54,094 nt of DNA from Fictibacillus fluitans (GCF_030418125.1 NZ_JAUHTR010000023.1:1-54094); one strand, 5' to 3'. Positions 34,660 through 45,784 are shown, numbered from the stretch's first letter. Program-made: numbers and translations. Notes: generated from the letters alone by a model not told the origin.

Positions 34660-37155
34660 ATGTATCAGAAGGCGGACAGGAATGTGATGGAACCCATGCG
34701 GGCAATGGTTTGGCTAGAGAAAACACAAAGTGTGTCAAACGGTATAGGCAAGCGCTTCATGAGTAAAGTTGAAGGTGTACTGTTGAATTGGAGACTGTTG
34801 TTGTTTGCGATCGGCTTCTTGCTTGGACGAGCCATGATTTTGTCAGAAATTACTCCTTTTGCTCTGCCGTTGATTGCTTCTGTTTTTATTTTACGCAAAG
34901 AGCGGACGGGATTTGCTCTGTTGGCGCTTGTAGCCGGAGCGCTGTCTCATGTGCCCATGAACGCACTTTACATACTCGCGGGCGTTGTTGTATATGCCAT
35001 CTATCAGAAAGCGGCAGACATATTTACAAAGAACCGTATGAGATGGGTGCCGGCTGTCGTATTCCTGAGCAGCTTCACGGCAAGGGCCGGAACGATCTTC
35101 TTCACTTCAGGGCCACCCCAGATCAGCCAATATATGATGGGTGCGGTTGAGGCGGGCCTTTCCCTTGTGCTGACCCTTATCTTTTTACAAAGTATTCCAT
35201 TATTGAATTTAAAACGGATCCCTCAGTCCTTAAAGAACGAGGAAATTATTTGCTTTATGATTCTGCTGGCTTCTGTCATGACCGGGACCATCGGCTGGGA
35301 AATCCATCATTATTCTGTGGAGCATATCGTCTCCAGATATTTGGTACTGATGTTCGCGTTTGTAGGCGGAGCCGCCATTGGTTCAACCGTTGGGGTGGTA
35401 ACAGGTTTAATTCTGAGCCTGGCAAATGTGGGCAGTCTTTATCAGATGAGCCTTTTGGCCTTTTCGGGATTGCTGGGCGGTCTGCTGAAGGAAGGAAAGC
35501 GGTTTGGTGTGGGGATCGGTCTGCTGATTGGAACCTTGCTGATCGGCCTCTATGGAGAAGGGAACGTTGCCATAGCCAAAACGCTGATTGAATCTGTCAT
35601 TGCGATCGGACTTTTCCTGCTGACGCCACAGGCGGTGATTCACAGTATAGCGCGCTATGTTCCGGGAACAAGGGAGCATTCCAATGAACAACAGCAATAT
35701 GTAAAAAAAATCAGGGATGTCACGGCTAACCGGGTGGAGCAATTCTCCAGCATGTTTCAGGCTCTTTCCCATTCCTTCGCTTCATACAATGAAAGTGCTT
35801 ATGATGAATATCAGGAGCATGAGGTGGATTTATTCTTAAGCAATGTGACCGAAAAAACCTGCCAGACGTGCTTCAAAAAAGAGCAGTGCTGGGCGGTGAA
35901 TTTTACTAAAACCTATGAAATGATGACCCAGATTATGACTGAGCAGGAACAATATCAGGAAATTAAGGACCGAAGGCTGAAGCTGGAGTGGGAAAAGCAC
36001 TGTGTCAAACCGCAAAAAATTACAGAAGCCATCTCCAAGGAGCTGTCACAATACCAGGCGAGCCAGCAGCTCAAGCAGCAGGTTCAGGAAAGCCGGAAGC
36101 TGGTGGCCAACCAGCTGCTCGGCGTATCACAGGTGATGGGGGACTTCGCCAAAGAAATCCAGCGGGAGCACATTAACCACCAGGTGCAGGAAGAGCAGAT
36201 AAAAGAGGCGATTCAGAGTGCGGGAATTGAACTCGGACATATTGATGTCTACAGTCTGGAAGCTTCGAATGTAGATATTGAGATGAGCCTGCCCAACTGC
36301 AATGGCAGCGGGGAGTGCGAAAAAATCATTGCTCCCCTTCTGTCTGACATTCTGCAGGAAAACATTGTGGTGAAAAAAGAGGATTGCGGTTATTATCCGA
36401 ATGGCTACTGTCATGCGGCGTTTGGTTCAGCACGTGAATTTGTGATCGAAACCGGCATCGCGTCCGCAGCAAAGGGAGGAGCCTGGCTTTCCGGAGACAG
36501 CCATTCCACCATGGAGCTTGGCGGAGGGAAGTATGCGGTGGCGATTTCCGATGGAATGGGCAACGGCGAGCGGGCGAACAGGGAAAGCAATGAGACGCTG
36601 GAGCTTCTGCAAAAGATTCTAAAATCGGGAATTGATGAAGAGGTGGCTATCAAATCGGTTAATTCAGTGCTTTCCCTCCGAACGACCGATGAGATTTTTT
36701 CAACGCTTGACCTCGCCATGATTGACCTGCAGGACGCCTCGCTGAAATTTTTAAAAATAGGTTCTTCGCCGAGTTTTGTCAAACGGGGGGACCAGGTGCG
36801 GGTGATCGAGGCGAGCAACCTTCCGATAGGCATTATTGAAGAATTTGATGTGGATGTCGTAAGCGAGCAGCTAAAAGCAGGCGATTTGCTCATCATGATG
36901 AGTGACGGCATTTATGAAGGGCCAAAGCATGTAGAGAACATCGACGCCTGGATGAAGCGTAAAATCAAAGAAATCGGCACGGACGATCCACAGGCAGTCG
37001 CAGACCTGCTGATGGAGGAGGTGATCCGCACCGGCTCCAACACGATAGAAGACGACATGACCGTTGTCGTGACCAAAATCAACCGGAACATTCCGAAATG
37101 GGCCTCCATCCCCCATTTCCCAAAAATCAACCTCAAACGTCCAAAAGCTCAATAA
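34660..37155 (+). CDS. spoIIE: Stage II sporulation protein E (SpoIIE phosphatase)
   Basis: An 831-residue protein (B. subtilis 827). About ten transmembrane segments (roughly 40-330) are followed by a central oligomerisation/FtsZ-linked region (about 330-590) with conserved cysteines. The C-terminal PP2C phosphatase domain (about 590-831) has the metal motifs SGDS, ISDGMGNG and MMSDGI, and DDMTV near the end. SpoIIE dephosphorylates SpoIIAA to free sigma-F in the forespore and shapes the polar septum. ATG 34660 matches the family N-terminus; GGGGTGG about seven bases earlier may be the binding site. Earlier in-frame starts look unlikely. Confidence 0.96.
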   Translation: MYQKADRNVMEPMRAMVWLEKTQSVSNGIGKRFMSKVEGVLLNWRLLLFAIGFLLGRAMILSEITPFALPLIASVFILRKERTGFALLALVAGALSHVPMNALYILAGVVVYAIYQKAADIFTKNRMRWVPAVVFLSSFTARAGTIFFTSGPPQISQYMMGAVEAGLSLVLTLIFLQSIPLLNLKRIPQSLKNEEIICFMILLASVMTGTIGWEIHHYSVEHIVSRYLVLMFAFVGGAAIGSTVGVVTGLILSLANVGSLYQMSLLAFSGLLGGLLKEGKRFGVGIGLLIGTLLIGLYGEGNVAIAKTLIESVIAIGLFLLTPQAVIHSIARYVPGTREHSNEQQQYVKKIRDVTANRVEQFSSMFQALSHSFASYNESAYDEYQEHEVDLFLSNVTEKTCQTCFKKEQCWAVNFTKTYEMMTQIMTEQEQYQEIKDRRLKLEWEKHCVKPQKITEAISKELSQYQASQQLKQQVQESRKLVANQLLGVSQVMGDFAKEIQREHINHQVQEEQIKEAIQSAGIELGHIDVYSLEASNVDIEMSLPNCNGSGECEKIIAPLLSDILQENIVVKKEDCGYYPNGYCHAAFGSAREFVIETGIASAAKGGAWLSGDSHSTMELGGGKYAVAISDGMGNGERANRESNETLELLQKILKSGIDEEVAIKSVNSVLSLRTTDEIFSTLDLAMIDLQDASLKFLKIGSSPSFVKRGDQVRVIEASNLPIGIIEEFDVDVVSEQLKAGDLLIMMSDGIYEGPKHVENIDAWMKRKIKEIGTDDPQAVADLLMEEVIRTGSNTIEDDMTVVVTKINRNIPKWASIPHFPKINLKRPKAQ

Positions 37156-37179
37156 TTTTCATAGATCAAAAGTATATTT

Positions 37180-37231
37180 CCTCTCATCGATGACAAGGAT
37201 GATAACAGCATTCGATGAGAGGAGTTTTTTT
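37180..37231 (+). terminator. Terminator after spoIIE, containing the yabS ribosome binding site
   Basis: CCTCTCATCGA (37180-37190) and TCGATGAGAGG (37212-37222) form a perfect 11-bp stem, followed by AG and seven T ending one base before the yabS ATG region. The 3' arm GAGAGGAG (37217-37224) is also the only binding site for yabS at 37233. Confidence 0.8.
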
Positions 37232-37232
37232 A

Positions 37233-37985
37233 ATGGAAATGAAAAAAGGTACCCTGCGTCAAGTGTTGCTGATTACCGATGGCTGCTCCAATCACGGAGA
37301 GGATCCCATCGCCATGGCGGCGCTGGCGCGTGAGCATGGCATTACGATAAATGTAATAGGAATATTGGAAGAGAACAGTCCGGAATACCATCAGAAAGGC
37401 CTTCGGGAGGTCGAGGAGATTGCGCTGTCCGGAGGCGGCGTCAGCCAGATTGTGTATACCACCCAGCTGTCGCAGACCGTGCAGATGGTCACTAAAAAGG
37501 GAATGACCCAGACGATTCATGGCGTCATTAACAGTGAGCTTCAGCAGATACTCGGCAAAGAGACGACCATTGAAGACCTGCCTCCTGAGAAGCGGGGAGA
37601 GGTGATGGAAGTGGTGGATGATCTTGGTGAAACAATGGATCTGGAGCTGATTATTCTCGTGGATGCGTCCGGCAGCATGGAAAAGAAGCTCGCCACGGTT
37701 CAGGAATCGCTGATTGACCTTTCCATCTCGGTTAACTCGAGAATCGGCTACAATCAATTTGCACTTTTTGCGTTTCCCGGTAAAAGAGATGATACCGAGC
37801 TTTTGATCGATTGGACACCCCGCCTGAATTCATTGACCCAGGCCTTTACAAAAATTTCGTCGGGAGGCATTACACCGACTGGTCCGGCCATTAAGGCCGC
37901 GATCAATGAGTTTACGAACAGGCGTGAAAAAAGGAGATTGATTACAGGTGATGAAGAAGAATACTCAGAAGGGTCAGGTTTTTAA
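37233..37985 (+). CDS. yabS: VWA-domain protein YabS
   Basis: A 250-residue protein with a von Willebrand factor A fold. The MIDAS motif DASGS lies at about residue 148, and VLLITDGCSNHGEDP at the N-terminus reads like the end of a VWA domain. In B. subtilis YabS (245) is a sporulation-associated protein of unknown function next to the kinase YabT. ATG 37233 depends on GAGAGGAG, which lies in the terminator stem of spoIIE. The frame runs 38 bases into yabT. Confidence 0.85.
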   Translation: MEMKKGTLRQVLLITDGCSNHGEDPIAMAALAREHGITINVIGILEENSPEYHQKGLREVEEIALSGGGVSQIVYTTQLSQTVQMVTKKGMTQTIHGVINSELQQILGKETTIEDLPPEKRGEVMEVVDDLGETMDLELIILVDASGSMEKKLATVQESLIDLSISVNSRIGYNQFALFAFPGKRDDTELLIDWTPRLNSLTQAFTKISSGGITPTGPAIKAAINEFTNRREKRRLITGDEEEYSEGSGF

Positions 37986-38925
37986 ACTTCATCCCGGTGA
38001 TGTGATCTCCGGGAAATGGCACCGTAATGAGTATTCCATCATCAGAGAGCTTGGTTCAGGTGCTACAGGCACGGTATATCTTGCTTCAGGACAAGCTGGA
38101 AAAGTGGCGGTTAAAGCCGGTCATGACAGCATGGCGATCATCTCAGAAGTGAATGTGCTAAAGCATTTTTCGAGGGTCCAGGGCAAAATCCTTGGGCCTT
38201 CTTTAATCGATGTGGATGACTATGTGGTAAATGGCGGTCAGGTTCCTTTTTATGTAATGGAATACCTGAAAGGAGAATCGCTCTTTCAGTTTATGAAAAA
38301 CCACAATGAGGAATGGGCAGGGATTCTCCTCGTTCAGCTGCTGACCGATTTGAGTATGCTTCACCGCGCAGGCTGGGTGTTTGGTGACCTTAAACCGGAT
38401 AATCTGCTGGTGGTGGGCCCTCCGTCACGCATCCGCTGGATTGATGTTGGGGGAACAACGCAGATCGGACGGTCGATCAAAGAGTATACGGAATTTTTCG
38501 ACAGAGGCTATTGGGGTCTGGGCACACGAAAGGCAGAGCCCTCCTACGATTTGTTTTCAGCCTGTATGATCATGGTCAATCTGGCGGTTCCCAGCCGCTT
38601 TGAAAAGAAGAAAGAAGGGCGGCAGCAGCTGAAGGACGTTGTGCGCAGCAGCCCGCTACTTTCAAACTATCAGACGATATTGCTCAAAGGGCTGTACGGC
38701 AAATATCAAAGTGCCGAAGAGATGCGCAATGAACTGGTTTCTTCCCTGAACAATAAGGGAAGAGGCAAAGTGTCAGGTGCCTCCCAGACGTCCGTCGGAA
38801 GCCGGCGGTCAACCCATAAAAAAGTAATAAAGAAGAACAAAAGAGCATTTATGTTTGAAACCGTTCTTTTAGGCTCATTCCTGTTTATTGTTTATCTGTT
38901 TTATCTGATCAGCCAAACCATGTGA
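37948..38925 (+). CDS. yabT: Sporulation serine/threonine kinase YabT
   Basis: A 325-residue membrane-anchored Hanks-type kinase. The glycine-rich loop GSGATGTVYLA (about 34-44), the catalytic loop GDLKPDN (D147) and DVGGTTQIG in place of DFG are seen. No extracellular sensor is present; a single C-terminal helix (about 301-323) anchors it. In B. subtilis YabT phosphorylates RecA in the developing spore and is activated by DNA. The start is GTG 37948 or ATG 37951, 12-15 bases after AAAAGGAG, inside the end of yabS. Confidence 0.9.
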   Translation: MMKKNTQKGQVFKLHPGDVISGKWHRNEYSIIRELGSGATGTVYLASGQAGKVAVKAGHDSMAIISEVNVLKHFSRVQGKILGPSLIDVDDYVVNGGQVPFYVMEYLKGESLFQFMKNHNEEWAGILLVQLLTDLSMLHRAGWVFGDLKPDNLLVVGPPSRIRWIDVGGTTQIGRSIKEYTEFFDRGYWGLGTRKAEPSYDLFSACMIMVNLAVPSRFEKKKEGRQQLKDVVRSSPLLSNYQTILLKGLYGKYQSAEEMRNELVSSLNNKGRGKVSGASQTSVGSRRSTHKKVIKKNKRAFMFETVLLGSFLFIVYLFYLISQTM

Positions 38926-39039
38926 TGCAAAATGGCAAATCCTTTCAGCACCGGTCTCCTTTTGTTATACTTACGGAAGGTTTACAGTAAAAAAATGGAC
39001 AAAGCATCTCAGGCTGCGCCAGATAAGGAGAGAAAGGAA

Positions 39040-40440
39040 ATGCTGCAGGCCGTCGATCAATTCATTAAAAAACATCAGCTCATCGAGCAGGGTCAGACGA
39101 TAGCCGTTGGCGTTTCCGGCGGTCCGGATTCCATGGCGCTGCTTCATTATCTATGGAACAGGGGAAAGGGGGAGAGCCTGAAGATCGTTGCCGTGCATGT
39201 GGATCATATGCTGAGAGGCGATGAATCCTATGAAGACCTTCTGTATGTCCAGGCTTATTGCGAAAGGAACGGCATTCCGTTCGAAAGCACCCGTGTGGAC
39301 GTAGCTGCCTACAAAAAGGAGCATGGCCTGTCCAGTACACAATCAGCAGCAAGAGAATGCAGGTATGCTTTTTATGCAGAGGCCGTTTCACGGTATCATG
39401 CAGATTCACTTGCTCTTGCCCATCATGGCGATGACCAGACGGAAACTGTCCTGATGCGGATGACAAGAGGAGGTTCAGGGACCGCTCTGGGTGGGATGCG
39501 GGCCAGCCGGCCATTTGGAGACTTACGCATTATTCGGCCTTTTTTAGGAATAACAAAGACCGAAATAGAGCATTATTGTAGAGTACATAAGATTTTCCCA
39601 AGAAGGGATCCGAGCAACGAAACGGACGATTATGTCAGAAACCGGTTCAGGCATCATGTTCTTCCCTTTTTAAAAAAAGAAAATCCAAATGTTCATCTTC
39701 GCTTTCAGCAAATAAGTGAAACTTTTTATGAGGATGAAACGTATTTAACGGAGCAGGCCGCAAAAGGTCTGGAAGCGATTATTTCAGAGAAAAATGCCTC
39801 CTTGGTCGAGGTCTCTGTAAGCAAATTTCTGGGCATGCCAATTCCTTTACAAAAAAGGGCGATTACACTAATATTAAACTATCTATATAAGCAAACACCT
39901 TCATCTCTTTCCTCCATACATAAGGAAAGCTTTTTAACTTTACTCAGGAGTGACCATCCTTCGGGCCGACTTCATTTTCCGCGGGATTTACACGTCATCC
40001 GTTCCTATGACCGTTGCAGGCTCGTCTTTGGCCCGTCCGAAAGACAAGCCGGCTATCAGCTGGAATTGAATATCCCGGGAAAGCTGGAACTTCCTGTTGG
40101 AGTGATTGCCTCTGTGTATAAAGAAGAGTATCCGAATGAGAAAAGGGGAAAAGATGTTTTTGTATGTGATGTAAAAAGTGTAAGTCTGCCAATCATTGCG
40201 AGAACGCGCAAACCCGGTGACCGAATGGCCCTGCCGGGGGAGGGTGGGACTCGGAAGGTAAAAGATATTTTTATTGACCAGAAGCTTGAGAGGGAGAAAC
40301 GCGATGTATGGCCCATCCTGCAAGACGGGGAAGGAAACATTATTTGGATTCCGGGTATAAAGCATGGCGATGTTCCACCATCAGGCGATCCCGAGCAATG
40401 GTTAGTCTTACAGTTTCAAAATTTCTGCCAGGACGTCTAG
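39040..40440 (+). CDS. tilS: tRNA(Ile)-lysidine synthase
   Basis: Converts cytidine 34 of the CAT-anticodon tRNA-Ile to lysidine. The 466-residue protein has the N-type ATP pyrophosphatase motif SGGPDS (26-31), HHGDDQTET in the catalytic domain, and the C-terminal TilS substrate-binding domains. I use ATG 39040, ten bases after AAGGAG (39025-39030), because it matches the family N-terminus. Longer in-frame starts (38932, 38995) would add a tail not seen in homologues. hprT follows after 14 bases. Confidence 0.95.
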   Translation: MLQAVDQFIKKHQLIEQGQTIAVGVSGGPDSMALLHYLWNRGKGESLKIVAVHVDHMLRGDESYEDLLYVQAYCERNGIPFESTRVDVAAYKKEHGLSSTQSAARECRYAFYAEAVSRYHADSLALAHHGDDQTETVLMRMTRGGSGTALGGMRASRPFGDLRIIRPFLGITKTEIEHYCRVHKIFPRRDPSNETDDYVRNRFRHHVLPFLKKENPNVHLRFQQISETFYEDETYLTEQAAKGLEAIISEKNASLVEVSVSKFLGMPIPLQKRAITLILNYLYKQTPSSLSSIHKESFLTLLRSDHPSGRLHFPRDLHVIRSYDRCRLVFGPSERQAGYQLELNIPGKLELPVGVIASVYKEEYPNEKRGKDVFVCDVKSVSLPIIARTRKPGDRMALPGEGGTRKVKDIFIDQKLEREKRDVWPILQDGEGNIIWIPGIKHGDVPPSGDPEQWLVLQFQNFCQDV

Positions 40441-40454
40441 GAGGCCAAAGCAGC

Positions 40455-40994
40455 ATGCATGATGAAATTAAAGAAGTATTAATTTCCGAGGAAGCGCTTC
40501 AGGAAAAGATTCAGGATCTCGGAAAGCAGTTATCAGAGGATTACCAGGATCGGTTTCCGCTTGTAGTCGGGGTGTTAAAGGGTGCCCTCCCTTTTATGGC
40601 CGATCTGATCAAACGGATGGATATTCATCTTGAGATTGATCTCATGGCGGTATCCAGCTACGGGGCATCCACTGTTTCTTCCGGTGAGGTCAAAATAATT
40701 AAGGACCTGGATACATCCCTGGAAGGACGCGATGTCATCATTGTCGAAGATATTATAGACAGCGGCCTTACGCTGAGCTATCTTGTCCAGCTCTTTAAAC
40801 ACCGCAATGCCAATTCAGTTAAGATTGTAACTCTGTTGGATAAACCGACAGGCAGAAAAGTGGATATTAAACCGGATCTTACCGGTTTTATCGTGCCTGA
40901 TGCCTTTGTAGTAGGTTACGGACTCGACTATATCGAGCGCTACCGCAACCTGCCATATATCGGGGTTTTAAAACCTGAAGTATATGAAAAGTAA
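40455..40994 (+). CDS. hprT: Hypoxanthine-guanine phosphoribosyltransferase
   Basis: Salvages hypoxanthine and guanine with PRPP. The 179-residue enzyme carries [15 protein letters not shown] and the PRPP loop [17 protein letters not shown] 40455 follows TAGGAGGCC, which overlaps the tilS stop codon. The open frame extends upstream to 40308 within tilS, but that part is a shadow. The tilS-hprT-ftsH order is the conserved one; in B. subtilis TilS and HprT also bind together to activate ftsH transcription. Confidence 0.96.
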   Translation: MHDEIKEVLISEEALQEKIQDLGKQLSEDYQDRFPLVVGVLKGALPFMADLIKRMDIHLEIDLMAVSSYGASTVSSGEVKIIKDLDTSLEGRDVIIVEDIIDSGLTLSYLVQLFKHRNANSVKIVTLLDKPTGRKVDIKPDLTGFIVPDAFVVGYGLDYIERYRNLPYIGVLKPEVYEK

Positions 40995-41063
40995 TTCTGT
41001 GTATTATTTAACATGCATTAATAAATGTAATGGATCGTCTCATTGTCGTTGAGGAGGTAAGGA

Positions 41064-42971
41064 ATGAATCGGATCTTCCGGAACACCATATTCTATTTGT
41101 TGATCTTTTTAGTTGTAGTTGGTGTCGTCAGCTTTTTTAACGGAACCAACAATGAAGTAAAGAAAATTCGGTATGACCAGTTAACGCAGTACATTCAGGG
41201 TGGACGTGTCGACAGTATCGAATACCAGCCTGAAGGCGGCGTTTATGTCGTCAGAGGTAAGCTCGACAATTACAAACAGGGAGAGGTTTTCGAAACCTAT
41301 ACCCCGGATTCTGATGAATCCATGAAACAGCTTGCCGCGCTTTCGAAAGAAGCGAAAGTTGATTTTAAACCAGAAGAACAAACAAGCGGGTGGGTAACGT
41401 TCTTCACCTCCATCATCCCGTTTGTCATCATCTTCATCCTGTTTTTCTTCCTGCTCAACCAGGCTCAGGGCGGCGGCAGCCGTGTAATGAACTTCGGTAA
41501 AAGCAAAGCGAAACTGTACAATGAAGAAAAGAAAAAAGTAACGTTCAAAGATGTTGCCGGAGCAGATGAGGAGAAACAGGAACTGGTTGAGGTAGTAGAG
41601 TTTCTGAAAGATCCGCGCAAGTTCGCCGCTCTGGGCGCACGAATTCCTAAAGGGGTTCTCCTAGTGGGGCCTCCGGGAACAGGTAAAACATTGCTTGCCC
41701 GTGCAGTTGCAGGGGAAGCAGGCGTTCCTTTCTTCTCCATTTCAGGTTCTGATTTTGTTGAAATGTTTGTCGGGGTCGGTGCATCCCGTGTGCGTGACTT
41801 GTTTGAAAATGCCAAAAAGAATGCTCCTTGTATCATCTTCATCGATGAAATTGATGCAGTAGGACGCCAGCGTGGCGCTGGTCTTGGCGGCGGACACGAT
41901 GAGCGTGAACAAACGCTTAACCAGTTGCTTGTTGAAATGGATGGCTTCGGTGCCAATGAAGGAATCATCATTATCGCCGCAACCAACCGTCCGGATATCC
42001 TGGACCCTGCCCTTCTTCGTCCGGGACGCTTTGACCGTCAGATTACGGTTAACCGCCCAGATGTAAAAGGACGCGAAGAAGTGCTTGCCGTGCATGCACG
42101 CAACAAGCCTCTAAGCGAAGAAGTGAACTTGAAAACCATCGCGATGCGCACACCTGGCTTCTCCGGAGCGGATCTCGAGAACTTGCTGAATGAAGCGGCA
42201 CTCGTCGCAGCAAGGGTGAATAAAAAGAGAATTGATATGGAGGACGTCGATGAGGCGATTGATCGTGTTATCGCAGGTCCTGCAAAGAAAAGCCGTGTTA
42301 TTTCCCAAAAAGAGAAAAATATTGTGGCCTACCATGAAGCCGGACATACTGTTATAGGCCTTGTGCTTGAAGGCGCAGACACGGTTCATAAAGTAACCGT
42401 AGTTCCCCGGGGTCAGGCGGGCGGTTATACCGTTATGCTTCCGAAAGAGGATCGCTACTTTATGACAAAACCAGAGCTGCTTGATAAGATTGTTGGTCTC
42501 CTTGGCGGACGTGTAGCAGAGGAAATCACATTTAATGAAGTCAGCACAGGCGCACATAACGACTTCCAGCGTGCGACAGGCATTGCCCGCCGCATGGTAA
42601 CAGAATTCGGTATGAGTGACCGTTTGGGGCCAATGCAGTTTGGTTCCACCTCGGGCGGACAGGTATTCCTTGGCCGCGATTTCAACAACGAGGCAAACTA
42701 CAGTGATGCAATCGCTCATGAGATTGATATGGAAATCCAGACTATTATCAAGGATTCTTATAAGCGTTGTAAGGACATTCTTACAGAGCATAACGATAAG
42801 CTCGAAATCATTGCCCAAACATTGCTTAACGTAGAAACTCTCGACGAAGAGCAAATCAAGGAGCTTGTGAAAACCGGCAAGCTTCCAGATCGAAAAGTGA
42901 TCTCTTCTCCGGAAAATGATGTGAAAGTAACCATCCACAAGAAGGACGAAGAAGAAAATAAAGAAGTTTAA
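41064..42971 (+). CDS. ftsH: ATP-dependent zinc metalloprotease FtsH
   Basis: A membrane AAA+ protease of 635 residues. Two transmembrane helices (about 7-25 and 112-132) flank an external domain. Then come the AAA module with Walker A GPPGTGKT (202-209), Walker [11 protein letters not shown], and the zinc-protease motif HEAGH (424-428). FtsH removes misassembled membrane proteins and regulators such as Spo0E and is needed for sporulation. ATG 41064 follows GAGGAGGTAAGG. A terminator follows directly. Confidence 0.97.
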   Translation: MNRIFRNTIFYLLIFLVVVGVVSFFNGTNNEVKKIRYDQLTQYIQGGRVDSIEYQPEGGVYVVRGKLDNYKQGEVFETYTPDSDESMKQLAALSKEAKVDFKPEEQTSGWVTFFTSIIPFVIIFILFFFLLNQAQGGGSRVMNFGKSKAKLYNEEKKKVTFKDVAGADEEKQELVEVVEFLKDPRKFAALGARIPKGVLLVGPPGTGKTLLARAVAGEAGVPFFSISGSDFVEMFVGVGASRVRDLFENAKKNAPCIIFIDEIDAVGRQRGAGLGGGHDEREQTLNQLLVEMDGFGANEGIIIIAATNRPDILDPALLRPGRFDRQITVNRPDVKGREEVLAVHARNKPLSEEVNLKTIAMRTPGFSGADLENLLNEAALVAARVNKKRIDMEDVDEAIDRVIAGPAKKSRVISQKEKNIVAYHEAGHTVIGLVLEGADTVHKVTVVPRGQAGGYTVMLPKEDRYFMTKPELLDKIVGLLGGRVAEEITFNEVSTGAHNDFQRATGIARRMVTEFGMSDRLGPMQFGSTSGGQVFLGRDFNNEANYSDAIAHEIDMEIQTIIKDSYKRCKDILTEHNDKLEIIAQTLLNVETLDEEQIKELVKTGKLPDRKVISSPENDVKVTIHKKDEEENKEV

Positions 42972-42977
42972 AATCAC

Positions 42978-43013
42978 AAAAAGGATGTCTCTCATGCAGA
43001 GGCATCCTTTTTG
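42978..43013 (+). terminator. Terminator after ftsH
   Basis: AAAAAGGATGTCTCT pairs with AGAGGCATCCTTTTT (42978-43012) around CATGC, with one G-T pair. The T-run is part of the stem. Confidence 0.85.
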
Positions 43014-43033
43014 AAAGTTAGCGGGGACTTTTC

Positions 43034-43810
43034 ATGATCTTGTGTTTTGATGTAGGAAATACGAATATCGTGCTCGGCATGTATGAAGGAAACGAATTGA
43101 AGCACCATTGGCGCATCAGCACCTCCCGGGGAAAAACAGAGGATGAATATGGAGTTCTGATTCTGAACCTCTTTCGCCATGCTGAACTTGAACGAGAAGC
43201 AGTGGAGGGCATTATTATTTCTTCGGTGGTGCCCCATATTATGGCGACGCTGGAGCGGATGTGCATCAAGTTTTTTTATAAAAAGCCGCTGGTTATCGGT
43301 CCGGGCATCAAGACAGGTCTGAACATCAAATACGAAAACCCAAGAGAAGTGGGAGCGGACCGGATTGTCAATGCGGTGGCAGCGATCCATGATTACGGAT
43401 CACCGCTTGTTATCGTGGATTTCGGCACGGCCACCACCTATTGCTACATCAATGAGCGAAAAGAATACATGGGCGGCGCCATTGCCCCGGGAATCAATGT
43501 GGCTACAGAAGGCCTTTATAAAAATGCGGCCAAGCTTCCAAGAATTGAATTCGCCAAGCCTGATAATATTATTGGAAAAAATACGGTCAGTGCCATGCAG
43601 TCAGGACTTTTGTTTGGATATGTTGGCCAGGTTGAGGGTATTGTTAAAAGAATAAAAGCTCAGGAAAAAAGCAATCCAAAGGTAGTGGCTACCGGAGGAA
43701 TGGCTGGTCTTATTGCTGAGGAATGCCAGCAAATCGATATTGTGGACCCCTATTTGACGTTAAAAGGACTTCAACTTATCTATACAAAAAACCGCAGAAC
43801 GTGGTTTTGA
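43034..43810 (+). CDS. coaX: Type III pantothenate kinase
   Basis: First step of coenzyme A synthesis. The 258-residue ASKHA-fold enzyme has the phosphate motif [10 protein letters not shown] (6-15), the GADR motif near 110 and the DFGTATT motif. Type III kinases are not inhibited by CoA. ATG 43034 follows a modest GCGGGGA site just after the ftsH terminator. Confidence 0.95.
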   Translation: MILCFDVGNTNIVLGMYEGNELKHHWRISTSRGKTEDEYGVLILNLFRHAELEREAVEGIIISSVVPHIMATLERMCIKFFYKKPLVIGPGIKTGLNIKYENPREVGADRIVNAVAAIHDYGSPLVIVDFGTATTYCYINERKEYMGGAIAPGINVATEGLYKNAAKLPRIEFAKPDNIIGKNTVSAMQSGLLFGYVGQVEGIVKRIKAQEKSNPKVVATGGMAGLIAEECQQIDIVDPYLTLKGLQLIYTKNRRTWF

Positions 43811-43847
43811 CACTTCCGGAGCGAAAACATAAGGACAGGTGATAAAC

Positions 43848-44729
43848 ATGCAGGATTATTTAATTAAGGCTCTCGCATTTGACGGGCAGATTCGTGCCTA
43901 TGCAATGAGAGGAACAGACATGGTCGGGGAAGCACAGCGCAGGCATCAAACATGGCCGACCGCGTCAGCGGCACTGGGCCGTACGATGATGGCAAGCACA
44001 ATGATGGCCTCCATGCTGAAAAGCGACAAACACAAAATTACGGTGAAGATCGAAGCGGGAGGCCCCATCGGAGCGATTATTGTGGATGCCCACCCTAACG
44101 GACAGACGAGAGGATATGTTACAAACCCTCAGGTCCATTTTGATTTAAACCAGCATGGCAAACTGGATGTTGCCCGTGCGGTAGGGAAAGATGGCTTTCT
44201 TTCCGTCGTTAAGGATTTGGGGCTGCGCGATAACTTTACCGGGCAGGTGCCTTTGGTTTCCGGTGAAATCGGGGATGACTTTACGTACTATTTCGTTGCC
44301 TCCGAACAGGTGCCTTCCTCTGTAGGAGTGGGTGTCCTTGTTAACCCGGACAACAGCATTCTCGCAGCCGGCGGATTTGTTATTCAGGTAATGCCGGATG
44401 CGTCAGATACAATTATTGATCTCTTGGAAGAGCGGATTGCAGCGATTCCACCGATCTCAAAGCTGGTGGAAAAAGGACTTACTCCGGAAGAAATCCTGTT
44501 TGAGCTCCTTGGAGAAGAAAATGTGAAGCTGCTTGATAAGATGCCAGTGTCGTTTCAATGCACCTGTTCGCGTGACCGCATTGCCAATGCGCTCATATCA
44601 TTAGGTAAAGAGGAAATCCGGGCAATGATTGAAGAAGACGGCCAGGCAGAAGCTCACTGCCAATTTTGCAATGAAACGTATTTGTTCTCTGCTGAAGATC
44701 TTGAAGAGCTTTATACCGAAAGCAAATAA
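43848..44729 (+). CDS. hslO: Redox-regulated chaperone Hsp33
   Basis: A 293-residue chaperone activated by oxidation. The N-terminal core contains [17 protein letters not shown], and the C-terminal zinc switch has C-T-C and CQFC cysteines (about residues 236, 238, 270, 273). Oxidised Hsp33 holds unfolding proteins. I use ATG 43848, properly spaced from GGACAGGTGA; an in-frame GTG at 43839 lies in that site. In B. subtilis the foldase-like yacD follows; here cysK comes next. Confidence 0.95.
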   Translation: MQDYLIKALAFDGQIRAYAMRGTDMVGEAQRRHQTWPTASAALGRTMMASTMMASMLKSDKHKITVKIEAGGPIGAIIVDAHPNGQTRGYVTNPQVHFDLNQHGKLDVARAVGKDGFLSVVKDLGLRDNFTGQVPLVSGEIGDDFTYYFVASEQVPSSVGVGVLVNPDNSILAAGGFVIQVMPDASDTIIDLLEERIAAIPPISKLVEKGLTPEEILFELLGEENVKLLDKMPVSFQCTCSRDRIANALISLGKEEIRAMIEEDGQAEAHCQFCNETYLFSAEDLEELYTESK

Positions 44730-44764
44730 ATCAAAAATTATAGGTCTAAAGATGGGCAGAAGAA

Positions 44765-44822
44765 TTGACAGACGATTCGTATTATTGGTAGACTTAATCC
44801 AATGAAATTACTCGGAATTATT
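44765..44822 (+). promoter_or_regulatory. cysK promoter with a possible CymR site
   Basis: TTGACA (44765-44770), an 18-bp spacer and TAGACT (44789-44794). Just downstream, TAATCC at about 44796 and CGGAATTATT at about 44813-44822 resemble the CymR operator (ending in GGAATT) that controls cysK in B. subtilis. The operator match is from memory and partial. Confidence 0.4.
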
Positions 44823-44838
44823 TAGGAGCGTGATTAAG

Positions 44839-45768
44839 TTGGCAAGAATAGCAAATTCAATTACAGAACTAATCGGAGAAACGCCTGTTGTCAAACTGAA
44901 CCGTTTGGCAGATGAAGAAGCTGCAGATATTTATCTGAAGCTGGAATTCATGAACCCGGGAAGCAGTGTAAAGGACCGAATTGCTCTCGCCATGATTGAA
45001 AAAGCCGAAGAAGAAGGTGCGGTAAAGCCTGGAGATACATTAATTGAACCAACAAGCGGCAATACAGGAATCGGTCTTGCCATGGTAGCGGCAGCCAAAG
45101 GATATAAAGCGGTAATTGTTATGCCGGATACGATGAGCATGGAACGCAGAAATCTTCTTCGCGCCTTTGGAGCAGAGCTGGTTCTGACTCCGGGAGCTGA
45201 AGGAATGGGAGGAGCCATCCGCAAGGCGGAGGCACTAGCCCAGGAAAACGGATACTTTCTGGCTCAGCAGTTTAAAAACCAGGCGAACCCGGAAATTCAC
45301 CGCAAAACAACAGGTAAAGAGATTGTTGCTCAATTTCCTGATGGTCTTGACGGATTTATTTCAGGGATCGGAACAGGCGGAACGATTACAGGTGCCGGTG
45401 AGGTCTTAAAAGAGACTTTCCCTGACATCAAACTATATGCCGTGGAACCAACCGATTCCCCTGTCCTTTCAGGCGGAAAGCCGGGGCCACATAAAATCCA
45501 GGGCATCGGTGCCGGATTTGTACCGGATACGTTAAATACATCCGTGTATGACGAAGTAATTCAGATTACCAATGATGAAGCGTTTGAATATGCACGCCGC
45601 GCTGCCCGTGAAGAAGGAATCCTCGGAGGAATTTCCTCGGGAGCAGCGATCGCAGCCGCTCTTAAAGTGGCGAAAAAGCTTGGCAAAGGCAAAAAAGTGC
45701 TCGCCATTATTCCGAGTAACGGTGAACGTTATTTGAGCACACCTTTGTACCAATTTGACGAAGAGTAA
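44839..45768 (+). CDS. cysK: Cysteine synthase A (O-acetylserine thiol-lyase)
   Basis: Makes cysteine from O-acetylserine and sulfide. The 309-residue PLP enzyme has the cofactor lysine K45 in GSSVKDR, the [12 protein letters not shown] loop, [12 protein letters not shown] and the late ISSGAA motif. The best start is TTG 44839, 11 bases from GGAG, giving a length equal to B. subtilis CysK (308) and the family N-terminus [12 protein letters not shown]. The in-frame GTG at 44830 is too close to the site. CysK also forms a regulatory complex with CymR. A terminator follows. Confidence 0.95.
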   Translation: MARIANSITELIGETPVVKLNRLADEEAADIYLKLEFMNPGSSVKDRIALAMIEKAEEEGAVKPGDTLIEPTSGNTGIGLAMVAAAKGYKAVIVMPDTMSMERRNLLRAFGAELVLTPGAEGMGGAIRKAEALAQENGYFLAQQFKNQANPEIHRKTTGKEIVAQFPDGLDGFISGIGTGGTITGAGEVLKETFPDIKLYAVEPTDSPVLSGGKPGPHKIQGIGAGFVPDTLNTSVYDEVIQITNDEAFEYARRAAREEGILGGISSGAAIAAALKVAKKLGKGKKVLAIIPSNGERYLSTPLYQFDEE

Positions 45769-45784
45769 AGAGTAAATTACCTAA

